DNA of 64,000 bases from Streptomyces sp. B21-083. Its GTDB lineage: Bacteria > Actinomycetota > Actinomycetes > Streptomycetales > Streptomycetaceae. Below are positions 25,897 through 34,700 of the stretch, piece by piece (within the stretch, counting starts at the first letter, position 1; every line of letters begins with the position of its first letter). The notes below the pieces were generated by a model, which worked only from the letters and a program-made list of their open reading frames with translations, was not told where the DNA came from and searched no databases. The stretch lies in NCBI RefSeq assembly GCF_036898825.1, contig NZ_JARUND010000001.1, forward strand, positions 3,968,001 to 4,032,000. The letters run 5' to 3'. The position numbers and the translations under genes are program-made.

Positions 25897-28305
25897 TCAA
25901 TCGGGCGCGACGGTCCCGTCCGTCAGCCCGTCGTACATGCCCCGCACGAGCTGTCCGCCGAGACGGCCCGCCTGCCGCAGGGCCTCCTCGAACTCGGCGA
26001 GCGCCCTGAACCGGGCGCCGTAGCGCCGCTGTTCGTCCAGGGGCAGCCGCGGCAGCTGCAGTCGGCGCACGTCGAGCCGGGTCGCGGTGGACGCGTAGCT
26101 GCTGGCCTGCCGGTTGTTGGCCGTGCCGCGCAGGAATCCGGCGAGGAACCACGGGTCGAGAGCGGCCGGATCGGGCCTGAGGAGGACCAGGCTGCGGCCG
26201 AGAACGGCCCCCGCGGTGACCTCGTCGACCACCCGTGCGACGGACCCGCCGCCCAGCACCGGCACGACGACGTCACCCGCCTCCACCCGCACGGCCTCCT
26301 CGTCGCTCTCGGGCAGTGAGCCGGAGGGAGCGGTGCCGGCGAGGACGTCGTGGTCGGTGAGCACGGGCACGCGCGCGTGCCCGCCGTTTCCGCCCGTACG
26401 CATCACCAGGGCGCCCCCGCGCGCGAGTTCACCGATAGTGATCAGCGGCCAGCGCCCGGGCTGCTCGTCGGTGGGTCCGGCGGGGGCGGGCGGAGTGAGG
26501 TCCGCGGTCAGCCGCAGGGTCTCGCCGAGCCGCTCCCGTACGTCGCTCAGGTGTTCACCGTCGCCCGCGGCGGGCGGCGGGAGGTGACGGGCGGGGGCGA
26601 GGTCGACGTCGTCGTCGAGGAGTTCGATGACGGGCACGGAACGCGCCACCCCGGGCCGCTCGACCGCGGTCCCGGCCCGCTCGAAGGGCCGCCAGGCGTC
26701 GAGGACGGCGGTACTCAGGGCCTCCCAGTCGAGCCCGCCACGCCCGGTGTGCTCGGCGGCGCTCCCGGTGTCGGCGAGCAGCACCTCGGGCTGAGCAGGC
26801 GCCTTGTCGGGCCTCCGCAGCACCCACAGGTGCAGCGGGATGTTGTACGGGGGTGCCGCGCCGACCGGCAGCGCGATCACCGCGCGCAGCGCTCCGCGTC
26901 GCAGCAGATCCGCGCGGATACGGCGCCCCGACCGCCGGGAGGCCGCGGCCGGCGGCATCAGCAGTACGGCGGTGCCGCCGTCCCTGAGTCGCGCGAGCGC
27001 GTGCTGCACCCAGGCCAGCTCGGACTCGTTGCGGGCCGGGAACCCGTACTCCCAGCGGGCGTCGTACGCGAGTTCGTCGTGCCCCCAGTTGCGCTCGTTG
27101 AACGGCGGATGGCAGAGGACCACGTCGGCCCTGAGCCCCGGATACGCGTCACTGCGAAGCGTGTCCCCGACCGCCGTACGCACCACGCTCCGGCCCTGGA
27201 GCGCGAGCCGGAGGGCGGTGAGCGCGGCCAGCTCCGGGGCGCTGTCCTGCCCGTACAACTCCCGCTCCGAGTCGTCCCGTTCGACCTCCCGCGCACCCCG
27301 CACGGGAACGGCGCGCAGCAGTGCGCCGGTGCCACACGCCGGATCGAGCACGGTGCGCGCGGGACCGGCGAGGTCCCCCATGAGGCGGGCGAGTTCGGCC
27401 GGGGTGAGCGTGTACTGCCGCGGGTTGGCGTCGAGATGCCGCCCGACCAGGAACTCGTACGCCTGCCGCGCCCCCATCTCGGCCGCGAGCTCGGCGACTC
27501 CACGGAGGAGGGGGACGGAGGGGAGGAGTGCGGGGCCGGTGGGGGTGTGTACCGCGGGGTGGGTGTATACGGAAGCGGTGGTGGGGCCTGTGTGTACGGA
27601 GGGAGTGGCAGGCGGGCTGTGTACGGCGGGAGCGGCGGGGTTGGTGTGTACGGAGGCTGAGCTGTGTACCCGGGGTGTGGTGGGGGCGGTGTGAACGCCG
27701 GGGGCGGGGTGGCTGGCGTGTACGCCGGTTGGGGTGTTCACGGTCTCCGAGGTGTTCACACCGACTGCCTCATTCACAGTCGACTCGGCACGCGCACCCG
27801 GCGGAGTGTGAACTCCCCGAACGTCAGTCGGACTGTGAATCCCTTGTACGGCGGACGCCGTGTGAACTGCCCGCGCGGCCGGCGAGGTGTGAACCCCGCG
27901 CTTCCGGGCGACCCCGAAGCGCGGGGCGATCACCTGTTCCAGGGTGGCGGGCAGGCGGGCGGCGAGGCGTTCGTCGGAGACCGCGCCCAGTTCGAGCCAG
28001 ACGGTAGGGCGGTCATGGATGAGCAGCAGGACGCAGCCCGCGTGGACGAGGGCGGTGGCCGGCCCCTCGGGGTGGCCGACGAGTTGCTGCCAGACGCGTT
28101 CGCGGAGGGGTACTTCGGCAAGTTTTCCCTGGTGACGGAGCCATGACTCGACCTCGGCGAGGGCGAAGGCGGGGCTGGTCTCGGTGCCGCCGACCGGCTT
28201 GGGGAAGTCGGCGTGACGGCGGCGCCAGTTACTGACGGCGGCGCGGCCGACGCCGGCGAGCCGTGCGATACCGGCGGCGGTCACTTCCGTGGCGTTGTCC
28301 TGCAC
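25897..28305 (-). CDS. HTH - N6 DNA methylase - specificity-domain fusion
   Basis: 802 residues. Residues about 8-60 are a small HTH (GIARLAGVGRAAVSNWRRRHADFP). Residues 138-254 are a low-complexity run of nine-residue units starting VHT or VHS. From about 270 comes an HsdM-type N6 methylase: QYTLTPAELARLMGDL, motif I VLDPACGTGALL (319-330) and motif IV region LCHPPFNERNWG (397-408). Motif IV is HPPF rather than the usual NPPF/Y, so activity is uncertain. The C-terminal 200 residues resemble one HsdS target-recognition unit (WPLITIGELARGG ... VEAGDVVVPVLGG ... YASTATRLDVRRLQLPRLP). No restriction subunit is nearby, so it is orphan. The GTG at 28305 follows GGGGAG by eight bases. Confidence 0.85.
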   Translation of the reverse strand: MQDNATEVTAAGIARLAGVGRAAVSNWRRRHADFPKPVGGTETSPAFALAEVESWLRHQGKLAEVPLRERVWQQLVGHPEGPATALVHAGCVLLLIHDRPTVWLELGAVSDERLAARLPATLEQVIAPRFGVARKRGVHTSPAARAVHTASAVQGIHSPTDVRGVHTPPGARAESTVNEAVGVNTSETVNTPTGVHASHPAPGVHTAPTTPRVHSSASVHTNPAAPAVHSPPATPSVHTGPTTASVYTHPAVHTPTGPALLPSVPLLRGVAELAAEMGARQAYEFLVGRHLDANPRQYTLTPAELARLMGDLAGPARTVLDPACGTGALLRAVPVRGAREVERDDSERELYGQDSAPELAALTALRLALQGRSVVRTAVGDTLRSDAYPGLRADVVLCHPPFNERNWGHDELAYDARWEYGFPARNESELAWVQHALARLRDGGTAVLLMPPAAASRRSGRRIRADLLRRGALRAVIALPVGAAPPYNIPLHLWVLRRPDKAPAQPEVLLADTGSAAEHTGRGGLDWEALSTAVLDAWRPFERAGTAVERPGVARSVPVIELLDDDVDLAPARHLPPPAAGDGEHLSDVRERLGETLRLTADLTPPAPAGPTDEQPGRWPLITIGELARGGALVMRTGGNGGHARVPVLTDHDVLAGTAPSGSLPESDEEAVRVEAGDVVVPVLGGGSVARVVDEVTAGAVLGRSLVLLRPDPAALDPWFLAGFLRGTANNRQASSYASTATRLDVRRLQLPRLPLDEQRRYGARFRALAEFEEALRQAGRLGGQLVRGMYDGLTDGTVAPD

Positions 28306-28713
28306 GCGCCGCGCTCCCCTCGTCCCGTGCACGGCCTCGATGCTCCTGCGTGCGGCTCTGGTCACCCGTACACAGCCCTGGACGTACACCCTCTTCAACG
28401 TGTGACGCCGAGCATACCGATGCACGCAAGATCTACCGCTTCACGGCCGTGTACATGAACCTCCGCACGGATCGTGTTGACTCGGTTCACACGGTCTGCT
28501 CTTATTGACCCAGCGAACAGGGAGCTGTCAGAAAGAGGCGGCCAGGGCGGCGGTGGCGAAGCGCCGGGGACTGCGCCACCGCCGCCCACACCTCTCAGCA
28601 CTTGTCCGCGCTTTTCATCACCTGTCCGCGTTTCTCAGTGCTTTTAGCCCCCTCAGTGCTCTCAGTGCTCTCAGCTCAGTTCGTCCTCACCAGGAAACCT
28701 CGAAGGAACTCCC
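28306..28713. other. Divergent intergenic region with GTGTAC motifs and CTCAGTGCT repeats
   Basis: 408 bases between the methylase (left) and lipoprotein (right). On the methylase side GTGTAC/TGTAC and GTGTGAAC motifs occur near 28370, 28384, 28449 and 28487; the same motifs fill the VHT-coding repeat of the methylase gene. On the lipoprotein side, TGTCCGCG is repeated (28602, 28622) and CTCAGTGCT is repeated at about 28636-28675. No gene is supported here. TTGACT at about 28479 may be a -35 element for the rightward gene. Confidence 0.5.
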
Positions 28714-29523
28714 ATGCGCCGAACCACACTTGCCGCCCTCTGCCTCACCGCCGTGACTGTCGCCGGGGTCGCCGGCTGCCAGACCGGCGAGAACAAGACG
28801 AGCGACAGGACGACCGACAAAGCGGCCGGCAAGTCGGCGGCCGACACCGCCGACAAGGTGAAGGACCCGTTCGCCGGACTGACCGGGGGCGAGATTGCCG
28901 AACGAGCGCTGACGGCAACCTCGGGTGCCTCGTCGCTCCGTATGACGGGCGACGTCCCGGACGACGAGAGCAGCGGCACGATCCGAATCGACATGGCCCT
29001 CGACAAGCGGGGCGAGTGCGCCGGGACGATGAGCATGAACGGTCAGGGCAAGGCCGACCTCGTGAAGTCCGGCACCACCCTGTACATGAAGTACGACGAG
29101 AAGTTCCTGCGGGCGCAGAGCGAGGGTTCGTCGAAGGCGGAGACCGACGGGGTCGTGGCGATGCTGGCCGGTAAGTGGACCAAGATGGCCACGACCGGCT
29201 CAGACGCCAAGGACATCGCGGGCTTCTGCGACCTGGACAGCGTGCTCGCCGATTTCAAGGACGGCACTTCCGGGACCGACTCCGGGGTGACGCGCGGCGC
29301 CACCACGACCGTCGACGGTAGGTCCGCTGTCGTCGTGACGGAGAAGGACGGCAAGGACACGTACACGATGTACGTCGCCGGTGAGGGCAAGCCCTATCTC
29401 CTGCGCGTCGACAGCAAGTCGGCGAAGGACCCCGGGACCGTCGTCTTCAGCGACTACGGCAAGCCGGTCTCCGTCCAGAAGCCCACCGGCGAGATCCTCG
29501 ACCTGGACGCGCTGGGCGGCTGA
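28714..29523 (+). CDS. LppX/LpqG-like lipoprotein
   Basis: 269 residues. The lipobox GVAGC (Cys 22) follows a short signal sequence, so it is anchored on the outer face. A Thr/Lys-rich spacer leads to a fold of repeated strands: SLRMTGDVPDDESSGTIRIDM, TTLYMKYDEKFLR, GVTRGATTTVDGRSAVVVTEK and GKPYLLRVDS. This matches the LolA/LppX-like lipoproteins common in Streptomyces, which carry hydrophobic ligands or act in envelope maintenance. Function is unproven. Monocistronic; the region upstream contains direct repeats. Confidence 0.85.
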   Translation: MRRTTLAALCLTAVTVAGVAGCQTGENKTSDRTTDKAAGKSAADTADKVKDPFAGLTGGEIAERALTATSGASSLRMTGDVPDDESSGTIRIDMALDKRGECAGTMSMNGQGKADLVKSGTTLYMKYDEKFLRAQSEGSSKAETDGVVAMLAGKWTKMATTGSDAKDIAGFCDLDSVLADFKDGTSGTDSGVTRGATTTVDGRSAVVVTEKDGKDTYTMYVAGEGKPYLLRVDSKSAKDPGTVVFSDYGKPVSVQKPTGEILDLDALGG

Positions 29524-29574
29524 GCCCAACCGCTGGACCGCTGGACCGCCGGGCGCCAGGGGCCGGAGGGACGG

Positions 29575-30324
29575 TCACAGCGTGTGCCGCATCCACACGT
29601 TGGGCTCCACGTAGACCCCGAACCCGTGTGCCAGGTCGCACCGCACCGGTGCCAGCGCGCCGGGTACCTCCACCTCGCCCTCACTGTCGAAGGGCAGGCC
29701 GGTCCAGGCGCGCCACTCCTCCAGCGAGGCCGCGACGCACATCGACGCCGGTGCCATGGCGACGATCGTGGCGCCGGCACGGGCGTGCACGCGCAGCCAG
29801 GGGTCGTAGGGCAGTCCGTCCTCGCGCACCCGGTACGCGTACTCGGTGATCGGTGTCCGAGGCTCCAGGTGTTTGGCGCTGGGCCGGACGGGGGCGACGA
29901 CCTCGCGGAAGCCGTGCGCGGCGGCGTTGTCCCGCATCGCCGCGAGCATACGTCCGGACAGTCCCGTGCCCTGTGCGTGCGGGGAGACGACGATCGAGAT
30001 CGCGCTCACCGTGTCCGGACGCGTACCGGCACGCAGGTCCTGGAACGCCCATACGAGGACCTGGTCCCAGCCACGGGCGGGCAGTCGGCCCCCGCCCCGT
30101 CCCTCGGCGGCGAGCGCGAAGGGGACGCTGTAGGCGTGCGCGACGATCTCGCCCCGCTCGTCCTCGGCGAACAGGACGTGCTGCGGGAGTTCGGTGGCGA
30201 TGCGGTCGTAGTGGGCGTTGCCCGTGAAGTCGTGCTGCATCAACTCCGGCCAGGTGTCAGGCATTTCGACGACCTGGCGATACATCTCGGGACGCTCGGC
30301 GAGGGACGAGACCTTCAGCTCCAT
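29575..30324 (-). CDS. GNAT-family N-acetyltransferase-like protein
   Basis: 249 residues. The acetyl-CoA binding segment is visible as ISIVVSPHAQGTGLSGRMLAAM (Q/R-x-x-G-x-G/A type), preceded by an N-terminal strand region (ELPQHVLFAEDERGEIVAHAYSV). The C-terminal half (YDPWLRVHARAGATIVAMAP) is longer than in minimal GNAT proteins. It probably transfers an acyl group to an unknown amine. Starts at GTG 30333 or ATG 30324; neither has a clear ribosome binding site. It faces the lipoprotein and follows the HNH gene in the same direction, 158 bases away. Confidence 0.8.
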   Translation of the reverse strand: MELKVSSLAERPEMYRQVVEMPDTWPELMQHDFTGNAHYDRIATELPQHVLFAEDERGEIVAHAYSVPFALAAEGRGGGRLPARGWDQVLVWAFQDLRAGTRPDTVSAISIVVSPHAQGTGLSGRMLAAMRDNAAAHGFREVVAPVRPSAKHLEPRTPITEYAYRVREDGLPYDPWLRVHARAGATIVAMAPASMCVAASLEEWRAWTGLPFDSEGEVEVPGALAPVRCDLAHGFGVYVEPNVWMRHTL

Positions 30325-30482
30325 GGCCGTCACGGTAACGGGATCGCGGTCCGCACCCCAGCCCCGGCGACATCATCCGGCTCCGGACGGCACTCCCCAT
30401 CCCCGGGCGGCAACCCCCAGCAGACGCCCACACCGACACCACCTCGCACCCACCCCGGTTCACAACTCCCCCGCGTTCAACC

Positions 30483-31229
30483 TCAGTTCGCGTGGAACCG
30501 CGCCGGCGCCTCCGTCGGGTTGCCGCCGGTGGGCAGCGACTCCCCGGCGCATCCCGACAGCACCTTCTTCATCGCGGTCTTCTCCGCCTCCGTGACCCAC
30601 AGTTCGTACTTCTTCTTCACGGCGACCTGGTTGGCGACATACGTGCAGCGGTACGCCTTGTTGGGCGGCAGCCAGGTCGCCGTGTCGCCGTCACCCTTGC
30701 TGCGGTTGGTGCTCGCGTCGACGGCACGGAGGTTGAGCGGGTCGTTGGCCAGGGCTATGCGCTTGCTGGCGTCCCAGTACTTGGCGCCCTTCTGCCAGGC
30801 GTCGGAGAGCGCGACGATGTGGTCTATGTCCACCTCGCTGCGGCCCCGAGTGAACGTCACGTCCTTGCCGCTGTAGGGGTCCGGTTCCAGTTTCCCCCCG
30901 GCCACCTTGCAGCCGCCGCTGCGGAACTTCACGTCGGCCAGGTCCCGCTTGAGGATGTCGTCGCGGGTGTCACATTTGTTGGAGTCGGTGTCCGCCCACG
31001 CGGTGCCGAACCGGTCCCGGGCGTAACCCGTCTTGGGGGCCCGCCCCTTCACGGTCAGCGAGTCGACGGCCGTGAGCGCCGCTCCACCGCCGCCGCCTCC
31101 CCCGCCTGCCGCACCGCTCGCGCTCTTCTCGGGCCCCGCGGACCCGAGAGTCTCGCCGTTGCAACCGCCGACGCCGAACACCACCACGAGTACGGCGGCG
31201 GTGACGCCCCCACCCCTCAGACACACCAC
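30483..31229 (-). CDS. Secreted HNH/DUF1524 nuclease-like lipoprotein
   Basis: 248 residues. A lipobox GVGGC follows the signal sequence, then a Gly-rich spacer. The DUF1524 HNH core is SEVDIDHIVALSDAW, with the DH pair, followed by NDPLNLRAVDASTNRSKGD. This is the family of secreted HNH endonucleases common in Streptomyces, which may degrade extracellular DNA. Cysteines (DSNKCDTRDD, GGCKV, YRCTY, LSGCAG) suggest disulphides in the mature protein. GTG 31229 lies seven bases after GGAGGG, so I prefer it. Monocistronic. Confidence 0.88.
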   Translation of the reverse strand: MVCLRGGGVTAAVLVVVFGVGGCNGETLGSAGPEKSASGAAGGGGGGGGAALTAVDSLTVKGRAPKTGYARDRFGTAWADTDSNKCDTRDDILKRDLADVKFRSGGCKVAGGKLEPDPYSGKDVTFTRGRSEVDIDHIVALSDAWQKGAKYWDASKRIALANDPLNLRAVDASTNRSKGDGDTATWLPPNKAYRCTYVANQVAVKKKYELWVTEAEKTAMKKVLSGCAGESLPTGGNPTEAPARFHAN

Positions 31230-31401
31230 GTTACGTCCCTCCCCTACTGCCCCGTGCACGTCCCCGCCCGCGGATTTCCGCCGGTCGACAGGCTAGCGGG
31301 CGCGCTCTCCCCGCTACAGGGCGCCCACCGGCACTCAAGGGGCGTATTCCGCATACCGGGCGTATCGTCGATGCTGACTCACCTCCGGAAGGAGCTCCTG
31401 G

Positions 31402-31590
31402 ATGGGCATCCTCGACAAGTTCAAGGACCAGATGCGCGGCAAGATGGGGCACAACGCCTCCGACGCGGCGGAGAAGAAGGTCAACGAGAAGACGGGCGAC
31501 AAGTACACGAGCCAGGTCGACGACGCGCAGCGGAGAGCCGAGGGCGCGATGGGCATGGATCGTGATCGCGACACGCCCGAACAGCCGTAG
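31402..31590 (+). CDS. Small MT0933/Rv0909-type antitoxin-like protein (62 aa)
   Basis: 62 residues beginning MGILDKFKDQMRGKMGHNA and ending in a disordered DRDRDTPEQP tail. The N-terminal amphipathic stretch followed by EKKVNEKTGDKY matches the small MT0933-like antitoxin family of actinobacteria. No toxin gene lies beside it, so an antitoxin role is unproven; many chromosomal copies of this family are orphan. GGAAGGAG precedes the ATG by eight bases. A terminator hairpin follows 46 bases after the stop. Confidence 0.75.
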   Translation: MGILDKFKDQMRGKMGHNASDAAEKKVNEKTGDKYTSQVDDAQRRAEGAMGMDRDRDTPEQP

Positions 31591-31636
31591 AGGAGCGCCG
31601 GAGGCCGGCTGAATCCTCGGCTCACCAGCAGGAGAA

Positions 31637-31669
31637 GCCGCCCACGACCCCCAACGGGCCGTGGGCGGC
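31637..31669 (+). terminator. Hairpin terminator after the small antitoxin-like gene
   Basis: GCCGCCCACG (31637-31646) pairs perfectly with CGTGGGCGGC (31660-31669) across a 13-base loop, 46 bases after the 31402-31590 stop. It lies between convergent genes and could serve both. No T tract follows, as is usual in Streptomyces. Confidence 0.7.
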
Positions 31670-31672
31670 TCC

Positions 31673-31755
31673 CTGTTGCCGCTCTCTTTTGCCGCTCTCC
31701 GTTGCCGCTCTCCGTTGCCGCTTCCTGTTCCCTACTGCCTGTTCCCTACTGCACT
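31673..31755. repeat. Tandem repeats between the antitoxin-like gene and mfd
   Basis: Four imperfect copies of a 13-bp unit GTTGCCGCTCTCC (about 31673-31725) are followed by two copies of CTGTTCCCTACTGC (about 31726-31755). No coding potential is apparent. They lie in the convergent gap before the mfd stop at 31766. Confidence 0.7.
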
Positions 31756-31765
31756 GCCTGCTCGC

Positions 31766-34700
31766 TCACGATCCCAGGATCGAGGTCAGGAACTCGCCGG
31801 TCCAGCCCAGCAACTCCCGCCCTGCCACCGGCTTTCCGCCGACCTTCGCCGTCTTGGGGCGCGGTACGAGGATCTGGTGCGCGGTCGGCTTGATGACCGT
31901 CCCCGGGTAGAGGCGCTTGAGCCGCAGCTCCTGCGACTCCCTCAACTCCACCGGTGAGAAGCGGATGTTGACGCCCTGGAGCACGATGTCGCCGACGCCG
32001 CAGGCCCGCGCGAGCATCCGCAGCCCCGCCACGAGCAGCAGGTTCTCGACCGGCTCGGGCAACTTGCCGTAGCGGTCGACGAGTTCCTCCCGTACGGCCT
32101 TGATGTCGGCCTCCGTGTTCGCGGAGGCGATGGCGCGGTAGGCCGCGAGACGCAGGCGCTCGCCGGGTGCGTAGTCGTGCGGGACGTGGGCGTCGACGGG
32201 GAGCTCGATCCTGACCTCCAGCGGCGGCTCCTCCTCCACCCCGCCCTCCAGCGAGGCCCGGTAGTCCGCGACGGCCTCGCCGACCATCCGTACGTAGAGG
32301 TCGAAGCCGACTCCGGCGATGTGGCCGGACTGTTCGCCGCCGAGGAGGTTTCCGGCGCCGCGGATCTCCAGGTCCTTCATGGCGACGTACATGCCGGCGC
32401 CCATCTCGGTGTGCTGGGCGATGGTCGCGAGCCGCTCGTGGGCGGTCTCCGTGAGGGGCTTCTCCGGCGGGTAGAGGAAGTAGGCGTAACCGCGTTCCCG
32501 GCCACGGCCGACTCGCCCGCGCAGCTGGTGGAGTTGGGAGAGGCCGAAGTTGTCGCCGCGCTCCACGATGAGGGTGTTGGCGTTGGAGATGTCGATGCCG
32601 GACTCGACGATCGTCGTCGAGACGAGGACGTCGTACCGCTTCTCCCAGAAGTCGACGACGACCTGTTCCAGCGCCTGCTCGGACATCTGGCCGTGGGCGG
32701 TCGCGATCCGCGCCTCGGGGACGATCTCCCGCAGCCGGGCCGCCGCCCGGTCGATGGACTCGACCCGGTTGTGGATGTAGAACACCTGGCCCTCGCGCAG
32801 GAGTTCGCGGCGGATCGCGGCGCCGATCTGCTTCTCCTCGTAGGGGCCGACGAAGGTCAGCACCGGGTGGCGTTCCTCCGGCGGGGTGGTGATCGTCGAC
32901 ATCTCGCGGATGCCGGTGACCGCCATTTCGAGCGTACGGGGGATGGGCGTCGCGGACATGGTCAGTACGTCGACGTTGGCGCGCAGCTTCTTCAGCTGCT
33001 CCTTGTGCTCGACGCCGAACCGCTGCTCCTCGTCGACGATGACGAGCCCGAGGTCCTTGAACTTGGTCTCGGAGGAGAAGAGCCGGTGGGTGCCGATGAC
33101 GACGTCGACCGAACCCTCGCGCAGGCCCTCCAGGGTGGCCTTCGACTCGGTCTCCGACTGGAAGCGGCTCAACGCCCGTACGTTGACGGGGAATTGGGAG
33201 TAGCGCTCCCCGAAGGTGCCAAAGTGCTGCTGTACGAGGAGAGTTGTGGGCACCAGGACGGCGACCTGCTTGCCGTCCTGGACGGCCTTGAAGGCGGCGC
33301 GGACGGCGATCTCCGTCTTGCCGTAGCCGACGTCGCCGCAGATCAGGCGGTCCATGGGGACCGTCTTCTCCATGTCATCCTTGACCTCGGCGATCGTGGT
33401 CAGCTGGTCGGGCGTCTCGACGTACGGGAAGGCGTCCTCCAGCTCGCGCTGCCAGGGCGTGTCGGGCCCGAAGGCGTGCCCGGGGGCCGCCATGCGTGCG
33501 CTGTACAGCTTGATCAGATCGGCGGCGATCTCCTTGACGGCCTTCTTGGCGCGCGCCTTGGTCTTCGTCCAGTCGGCGCCGCCGAGGCGGTGGAGGGTGG
33601 GTGCCTCGCCGCCGACGTACTTGGTGATCTGTTCCAGCTGGTCGGTGGGGATGTAGAGGCGGTCGCCGGGCTGGCCGCGTTTGGCGGGCGCGTACTCGAC
33701 CACGAGATACTCGCGGGTCGCGCCCTGCACGGTCCGCTGGACCATCTCGATGTACCGGCCCACACCGTGCTGCTCGTGCACGATGTAGTCGCCGGTCTCG
33801 AGGGTCAGCGGGTCGATGGTCTTGCGGCGCCGGGCGGGCATACGGGCGCCGTCCTTGCCGGCGGCCTTCTGTCCGGAGAGGTCGGTCTCGGTCAGCACGG
33901 CGAGCTTCAGCTTCGGGTCGACGAACCCGAAGTCGATCGAGCCGCACGCCACATGCACGACGGAGGGGCTCAGGGCGGTCAGGTCGGCGTCGAGGCGGGC
34001 CGCGATGCCCTCGCTGCCGAGCACCTCGACCGTACGGGCGGCCGGGCCGTGCGCCTCGGTGACGAACACCGTGCGCCAGCCGTCCGCGAGCCAGCCCTTG
34101 GTGTCGGCGAGCGCCTTCGCGGTGTCCCCGCGGTAGGTCTCGGGCGCGTGCATGCCCAGCTTGAGCGTGTCCGCGTCGCCCGCCGCCGCGTCGGCGGAGG
34201 TGAGCGTCTCGTCGGCGGCGAACGGCGAGACGGACCACCACATCATGTCCAGCTCGCGCGCCCGGTCCCGTACGTCCGCGATGGACCACAGGGAGGCCGC
34301 GCCGACGTCGATGGGTGCCTCGCCGCCGCCCGCGGTGGCCGCCCAGGAGGCCTGGAGGAACTCCTGGCTGGTCGCCACCAGGTCGGCGGCCCGCGTCCGG
34401 ACCCGCTCCGGGTCGCACACCACGGCCATGGAGCCCTTGGGCAGCACGTCGAGCAGCAGTTCCATGTCGTCGACGAGCACCGGGGCGAGGGACTCCATGC
34501 CCTCGACCGCGATCCCCTCGGCGATCTTGCCGAGCAGTTCTCCCAGCTCAGGGTGTGCCTCGGCGAGCGCCGCGGCCCGCTCCCGCACCTCGTCGGTGAG
34601 CAGCAGCTCGCGGCAGGGCGGCGCCCACAGCCCGTGCTCGGCAACTTCCAGGGAGCGCTGGTCGGAGACCTTGAAGTAACGGATCTCCTCGATGTCGTCG

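Noticed and set aside
31402..31590. Toxin-antitoxin pair at the antitoxin-like gene
   Set aside because: No toxin-like open frame lies next to it on either strand; the neighbouring HNH lipoprotein is secreted and divergent.
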